Shown here: positions 60,001 to 64,000 of the stretch, piece after piece
How the letters are laid out: every line of letters begins with the position of its first letter
Numbering within the stretch: the stretch's first letter is position 1
Source of the DNA: Dendrocalamus latiflorus
Taxonomy: Eukaryota > Streptophyta > Magnoliopsida > Poales > Poaceae
Assembly (NCBI GenBank): GCA_017311315.1
Contig: CM029671.1
Span: 23,682,565-23,746,564, forward strand
DNA length: 64,000 nucleotides
Reading direction: 5' to 3'
The notes under the pieces: generated by a model
The model's input: only the letters and a program-made list of their open reading frames with translations
Database searches by the model: none
Told to the model about the DNA's origin: nothing
Made by a program: the position numbers and the translations under genes

Positions 60001-63000
60001 GATAGAAGCATGACGGCGCAGATCGAAACCCAAAACGACGGCGATGCAGTGCACAAAAAGCGCAATAGAAGCACAATGTACAAAAAGCGCAGCAGCCTTC
60101 GAAACTCAGGGCGACGGCTCAAAGAGGAACGACGGCATCATAACAAGTTCTATGATCTGCACATGGCTCAGAGAGAAAAGTGGCAGTTGCTGCCATGCAA
60201 AAGAAAATTCCTACACTTCTGTGACTAACAATAAATTTACGGAATCGCGTGGCTTAGAAATGCGGCTCAGTGCGGGGTGCAGTAGCTGAACCTGGAAGGG
60301 ATGCCGAATTCGGGCGTGGATGGAGGAGCAATGTGAGCCTGGTGGCGGCGGCTAGCAAAGAGGCCGGCCGGTGTCCGGATCCAAGCTGAGAGAGAGGTGC
60401 CGGTGGCCCAAAGAGGATCCGGGAGAGGCATCGGTGGCCTGAAGAGGATCCGGGAGAGGTGGCGACGGCCCAAAGAGGATCCGGGCCTGATCTATGCCAC
60501 CAACGGCTGGATCTGCGAAGCGGCGGCCCAGAAGCCACTGAAAAGAGCCGGTAGGAGATCGACGCCACATCCCCTGTGAGCGAAGACAGCTGGATACGCC
60601 GCAGAGAGCGCTTGACTACGTCACTTGCGACGGTGGCCGCCCCTGGGAGCGGAGATCGCTCCTCCCGAGGGCAACAGATGTGGAAGACGAGCAAAGACTA
60701 TGAGGCAGTGACGGTGGCTACAGTAAACCCTAGCCCTAACCTAAGCTCTGATACCATGTTATAAATAGATTGTGTATATATTCAAGAGGCCCGATGGGCA
60801 ATATATATAGGATACAATGGGGACACAAGACTAAACCCTAGTACAATAGAAAATACCATTAATACCATTAATACCTTTAACACTCAACAACGATAAATCT
60901 ACAAATCCTTGATTCAACCTTACAATAATCACATCATTGGAATTGTCACACATATCAATAATCGTACTCAAAATGGAAGAAGAGTTTTAATCAGAAGGAC
61001 AGAAAATTTTACCTCCGCGAGTCATCATTTCGCTGCAATTCTTCCCAGAGACTACCTTGCAAAGCCCTTGTCACTTTGACCCAATGCAACGGCTTTAATG
61101 TTGATTTGCGTGCAGCAGTAGCCCCAAAACCTGATCCTGGAGAACGTACAACCCCACGCCCTCTACCTAAGGAGTTTGATAATAAACTACTAGGATTGCC
61201 TCCTGGTGGTGGTGGCGCGCCTGGTGCTCTAGGAGGTGCTGGTGCACGTCCAGCTGGAGGGGGAGGTGGAGGAGGGCCACCTAGCCTTCCTCCAGGGGCA
61301 GGTGGTGGTGGAGGTGCTCTCCCACCAACTCCAGGTGGAGGTGGGGGAGGTGGCCCTCCTGGACGTGGACCTGGAGGAGGTGGGGGAGGTGGAGCACTTG
61401 GACGAGCACTGGGAGGAGGTGGGGAACCTGGACGTGCACCTGGAGGGGGTGGGGGAGGTGGAGGGCCAGGACATGCACCAGGGGGCGATGGTGCTCCTAG
61501 ATGTGCACCTGGAGGAGGGGGTGGGGGAGGTGGTGCTCCAGAACGTGTCATTGGTGGTGGCGGCGGTGGAGGAGGAGCACTAGAACATGTTGTTGGAGGT
61601 GGTGGTGGAGCACCAGAACGTGTCTTTGGCAGCGGGGGTGGTGGTGGAGCAGTAGAACGTGAGATCGGTGGTGGTGGTGGTGGTGGAGGAGGAGGAGGAG
61701 CAGTAGAACGTGCCATTGGTGGTGGAGGTGGCGGTGGAGGAGCACTTGAACTTGGTTTTGGTGGTGGAGGTGCAGGCGGAGAATTGGTGCTACCATTTAA
61801 CCTTGGAGGAGGTGGTGGAGGTGGAGCGTTTCCACCAAAACCTAACCTTGGGGGTGGAGGAGGGGGAGGCGCAAAGGACCGTGTTTGTGCTCCAAAAAAC
61901 ATAGGTGGAGGGGGAGGTTGAGGTATGTTTGACAAGCCTGACGAAGGAGGAGGTGGTGACGGTGGTGGAGGTGGTGGGTGCTTGGTAGCTGACCCCCTGT
62001 GCATAGATAGAGAACTTGAAGAACCATAGGATGGAGGCGGTGGCGGTGGAGGTGGCGGTGGAGCTGGAGTAGTAGCTGTAGCTTGGATTCTTGACACAGC
62101 TTGTGCACCTGACAACAAGGGTCGTTGTGGAGGGGATGCATCTTTCACAACATTGACTCTGGTGTCTGTAGACATAGAACGAATAGCTAGTGCAGCTGGA
62201 GAACTGTCATATCTGGATGGAGGATGAGATGGCCTATGCACAGAGGTAGTCTCAGATTCCTTCTTGGGCGAGATCCATCTGCGTATTGTTTTTGGTTTGG
62301 CTGGCTTTGATTGTTCTTCCAGTTGTTCGTTATGCCCAAGCTTTGTTTCCAATAAGACTGGCTCAGGTGCATTACCTACTGGTATCTTCTTTAATATTGA
62401 GGGGACAGCTTTATCAAGTGTTTGCCTTCGGACATCGCTTATCCTTGGGCTCTGAGCCCTAGCTTCTATTTTACTTTGAGGAAGAGCTATGCCAATATCC
62501 CATCTGCCATCAAGCTCTTCTCTCTTGGTTTTCATTTCTGTTGCTATTTCTGTGGCTGGTAACACAACAATAGTACCCTGCAGACTAGTTTTCTTTGTAG
62601 GTATGGTAACTCCAAGGACAGACTTCAGTTTACCTTGCTCCAATCTTCTGTCAGCTGTATCAGCAGGCTTGACCATTTCAACCTTGTGATTATAGTTATC
62701 TTGTGAGTCCATATTCTCCATAGCAGCTCTATCTATCTTAGAAATAGCACTCTTTTCATTGACAACATTTTTTACTTCCTGCATTAGGTTGCCATTATCA
62801 ACTATAGTTTTCTCTTCATAGATCACTATCTCATTGTCCATGGTTACTGTGTTTTCAGTAATAATCTTGATGTCACCATTTTGCAGTCCTTCATTTGGCA
62901 CAGTTCTCAAGTGAGTATCCTCAGTACTAGCCAATGTTCTAGGAGCACTAAAAGCAGTGTAGTCCAAATCAGTGTATTTCAATATTTTTGTGGACTCGTC

Positions 63001-64000
63001 TGCCTGGCACTGAGCCTCATCACTGCAACTCGGATCTACAGTGGTAACTAAAGTTTGCGCAATTACACCTTTCATGTCCTCCTTCTGACAGATGGATCCA
63101 AACTTGTGGCCCTCTGAATCTAGAGAAGCAGCAACCACCTGTATGTCCTGCACATCATTGCTCTCTTGGTCACTTCTGTTGCTTAAATTAGACTTCTCAA
63201 GAACCTTACATGCCTGCCGGAAACCTCCTGAATTTTCCAAACTTGGGGCAGGTGCACTTGGCCCTTTGTCATTCATGCTACCTGAATTCTGGGAGATAAC
63301 AATCTTCACATCCTCATCAGTCCAATGCTTCTCTAGGCTGCTCTTTTCTTCACTTGCCACCCCACCATCCAATTCTGCATTGTCATCATCTAATGAAATT
63401 CTACCGTCAATTGACTGAGTTTCTGGGTCTCTTCTAGCATCATGCCAATCCTCCTCTGCTTCATAAAACTCATCTCCCGTATCTACTGAAGCAACATCAG
63501 TCTCATCTCCATCATCACCTACCTCTTCTGCAGCAGCAGCAGGCTTGAAAGCATCAGGGTCCGAAAAGAGTACCTGGTTCGGAAATGGCGCTTTATTTTA
63601 GATTCCACTGTGCACAGGAGACAGATAGGGAAAAAAATAGAGGAAAGGCACAACGGCAGGTGAATTTACTACCTCCGCTCGGAAGTCCCTCGGGAACTGA
63701 TTATTCACATTCCATGCAGCATCAATATCATCACGATTCAGTTCGATGATGTTTGATTTAATGAATGCAGTGTTGAACATGACTCGAAACATTGTTTCCT
63801 CATGCTCTAAGTTATTGCCAATATGGATGCATTCAAGGACCACATCTCCCTGAACACGGCAAAAGGCACTAATTTTTACCGGAACTTCTGCCTGCATTGC
63901 AACCATCTGTCAGAGTAGAATTTGGATAGTGACAAATATCTCCACAACTAAGGAGTAATCGTTACCTGCCCATAACGCTGGAGATGTTTCTTGGTCTTTG
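51580..64000 (-). CDS. Class II formin (PTEN-C2, FH1, FH2), N-terminus outside window
   Basis: Exons on the minus strand: from the right edge to about 63966 (partial), 63906-63673, 63573-61013, 59600-59477, 58910-58839, 58750-58652, 58567-58526, 58440-58309, 58232-58151, 55772-55678, 53504-53433, 53323-53207, 52542-52474, 52384-52318 and 51797 to 51655 or 51580. All join in phase. The first exons give the end of a PTEN-type C2 domain (GDVVLECI, FRVMFNTAFIKSNI). The large exon has an acidic Ser/Thr-rich linker, a long polyproline FH1 (about 62085-61190) and the FH2 start KPLHWVKVTRALQGSLWEEL. Later exons give FH2 hallmarks (SEFDLSELESLFP, LGNTLNQGTARGAAVGFRLD, KLTDTRATNNKTTLMHYLC). Class II plant formins nucleate and bundle actin at membranes and guide cell expansion. 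The last exon runs KAEKEAEAEK then into sequence unlike the family before TGA, so the true C-terminus is uncertain. Confidence 0.93.
52060..52275 (+). mobile_element. 5'-truncated LINE tail
   Basis: 216 bp ending TTTATCTAAAAAA, with the plant L1 3'-end words CTGTGTATATCC and CGTGGATATAGAGGCTGG. A perfect 15-bp target duplication ATCTTGCTCATCATA flanks it (52045-52059 and 52276-52290). It lies in a formin intron, antisense to the gene. Confidence 0.88.
57008..57082. repeat. (CA)n microsatellite
   Basis: About 37 uninterrupted CA units in the 2.4-kb formin intron between the exons at 58151 and 55772. Probably highly polymorphic. Confidence 0.97.
57151..57345. mobile_element. Stowaway-like MITE, 3' end unclear
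   Basis: Begins CTCCCTCCATCTTTCTATAA after a TA, the classical Stowaway start of grasses, and continues with ATGGAGTTTTAGAATCCATG-like sequence. No matching right end was found. Confidence 0.5.
59745..60882 (-). mobile_element. TRIM (terminal-repeat retrotransposon in miniature)
   Basis: Two short LTRs, 59745-59861 and 60757-60882, are flanked by the perfect 5-bp duplication CTCAA (59740-59744 and 60883-60887). On the minus strand the LTR ends AACA and is followed directly by TGGTATCAGAGC, the initiator-tRNA primer-binding site (60745-60756). A purine tract GAGGAGGT precedes the other LTR. The 895-bp interior encodes no retroviral protein and has a 33-bp GGATCCGGGAGAGG-type repeat at about 60400-60490. 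It lies in a formin intron, sense to the gene. Confidence 0.88.
61190..62085 (-). repeat. Proline-codon-rich FH1 repeat region of the formin
   Basis: Long runs of CCN codons give clusters of 6-13 prolines separated by short linkers such as RSTA, TRSGA and GARPG. They form multiple profilin-binding sites. Strong base skew makes long open frames on the opposite strand, which are not genes. Confidence 0.9.

Noticed and set aside
61076..61921. 281-codon glycine-rich open frame on the plus strand
   Set aside because: It is the exact antisense of the polyproline FH1 region of the formin. The openness comes from base skew.

Overview
This is nuclear DNA of a flowering plant, almost certainly a grass. 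It carries multi-exon genes with GT-AG introns and GC-rich first exons, and it is densely packed with transposable elements typical of grasses: Tourist-like MITEs with TAA/TTA target duplications, Mutator-like, hAT and Copia/Gypsy elements, and LINEs. No rRNA, tRNA or CRISPR array was seen. All exon coordinates come from reading splice signals and protein similarity by eye, with no transcript support.

Layout. (1) 1-~7690 is the right-hand part of a large Mutator-like element (MULE). It holds a MURA-type transposase (cut by the window edge), a spliced plant-mobile-domain (PMD) protein, and two divergently transcribed GRF-zinc-finger proteins separated by short tandem repeats. It ends in a GC-rich palindromic subterminal region. 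(2) ~7780-18330 contains two duplicated blocks in swapped order. Between them lie an apparently intact papain-like cysteine protease gene (minus strand) and several MITEs. (3) 17773-~19850 is a TMEM230-like membrane-protein gene. Its first intron holds a Pack-MULE just upstream of the splice acceptor, and its last exon was not found. (4) ~20150-24100 holds decayed LINE and Copia fragments. (5) 24990-25999 is a Tourist-like element carrying a piece of a homoserine kinase gene. (6) 26756-29770 is an intronless multi-pass membrane-protein gene split by an internally deleted hAT element with a perfect 8-bp target duplication. (7) 30678-38108 (minus) is a nine-exon DHHC protein S-acyltransferase gene. 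One intron contains a very young gag-only LTR element (TR-GAG type). (8) 39000-47870 is mostly transposon: a Tourist-like MITE, a solo Gypsy LTR inside a tandem repeat, and another MITE. (9) 51580 to the right edge (minus) is a class II formin (PTEN-C2, FH1, FH2) with a LINE tail, a CA microsatellite and a TRIM in its introns.

The host genes look unrelated to one another: a vacuolar/secreted protease, a small membrane protein, an unknown membrane protein, protein palmitoylation and actin nucleation. The unifying theme is transposon-driven gene remodelling. Cargo capture is seen (PMD and GRF genes on a MULE, a GC-rich insert in a Pack-MULE, homoserine kinase in a MITE). So are ORF disruption (hAT), intron insertions beside splice sites (Pack-MULE, TR-GAG) and segmental duplication. 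The most unusual system is the multi-cargo MULE at the left edge.
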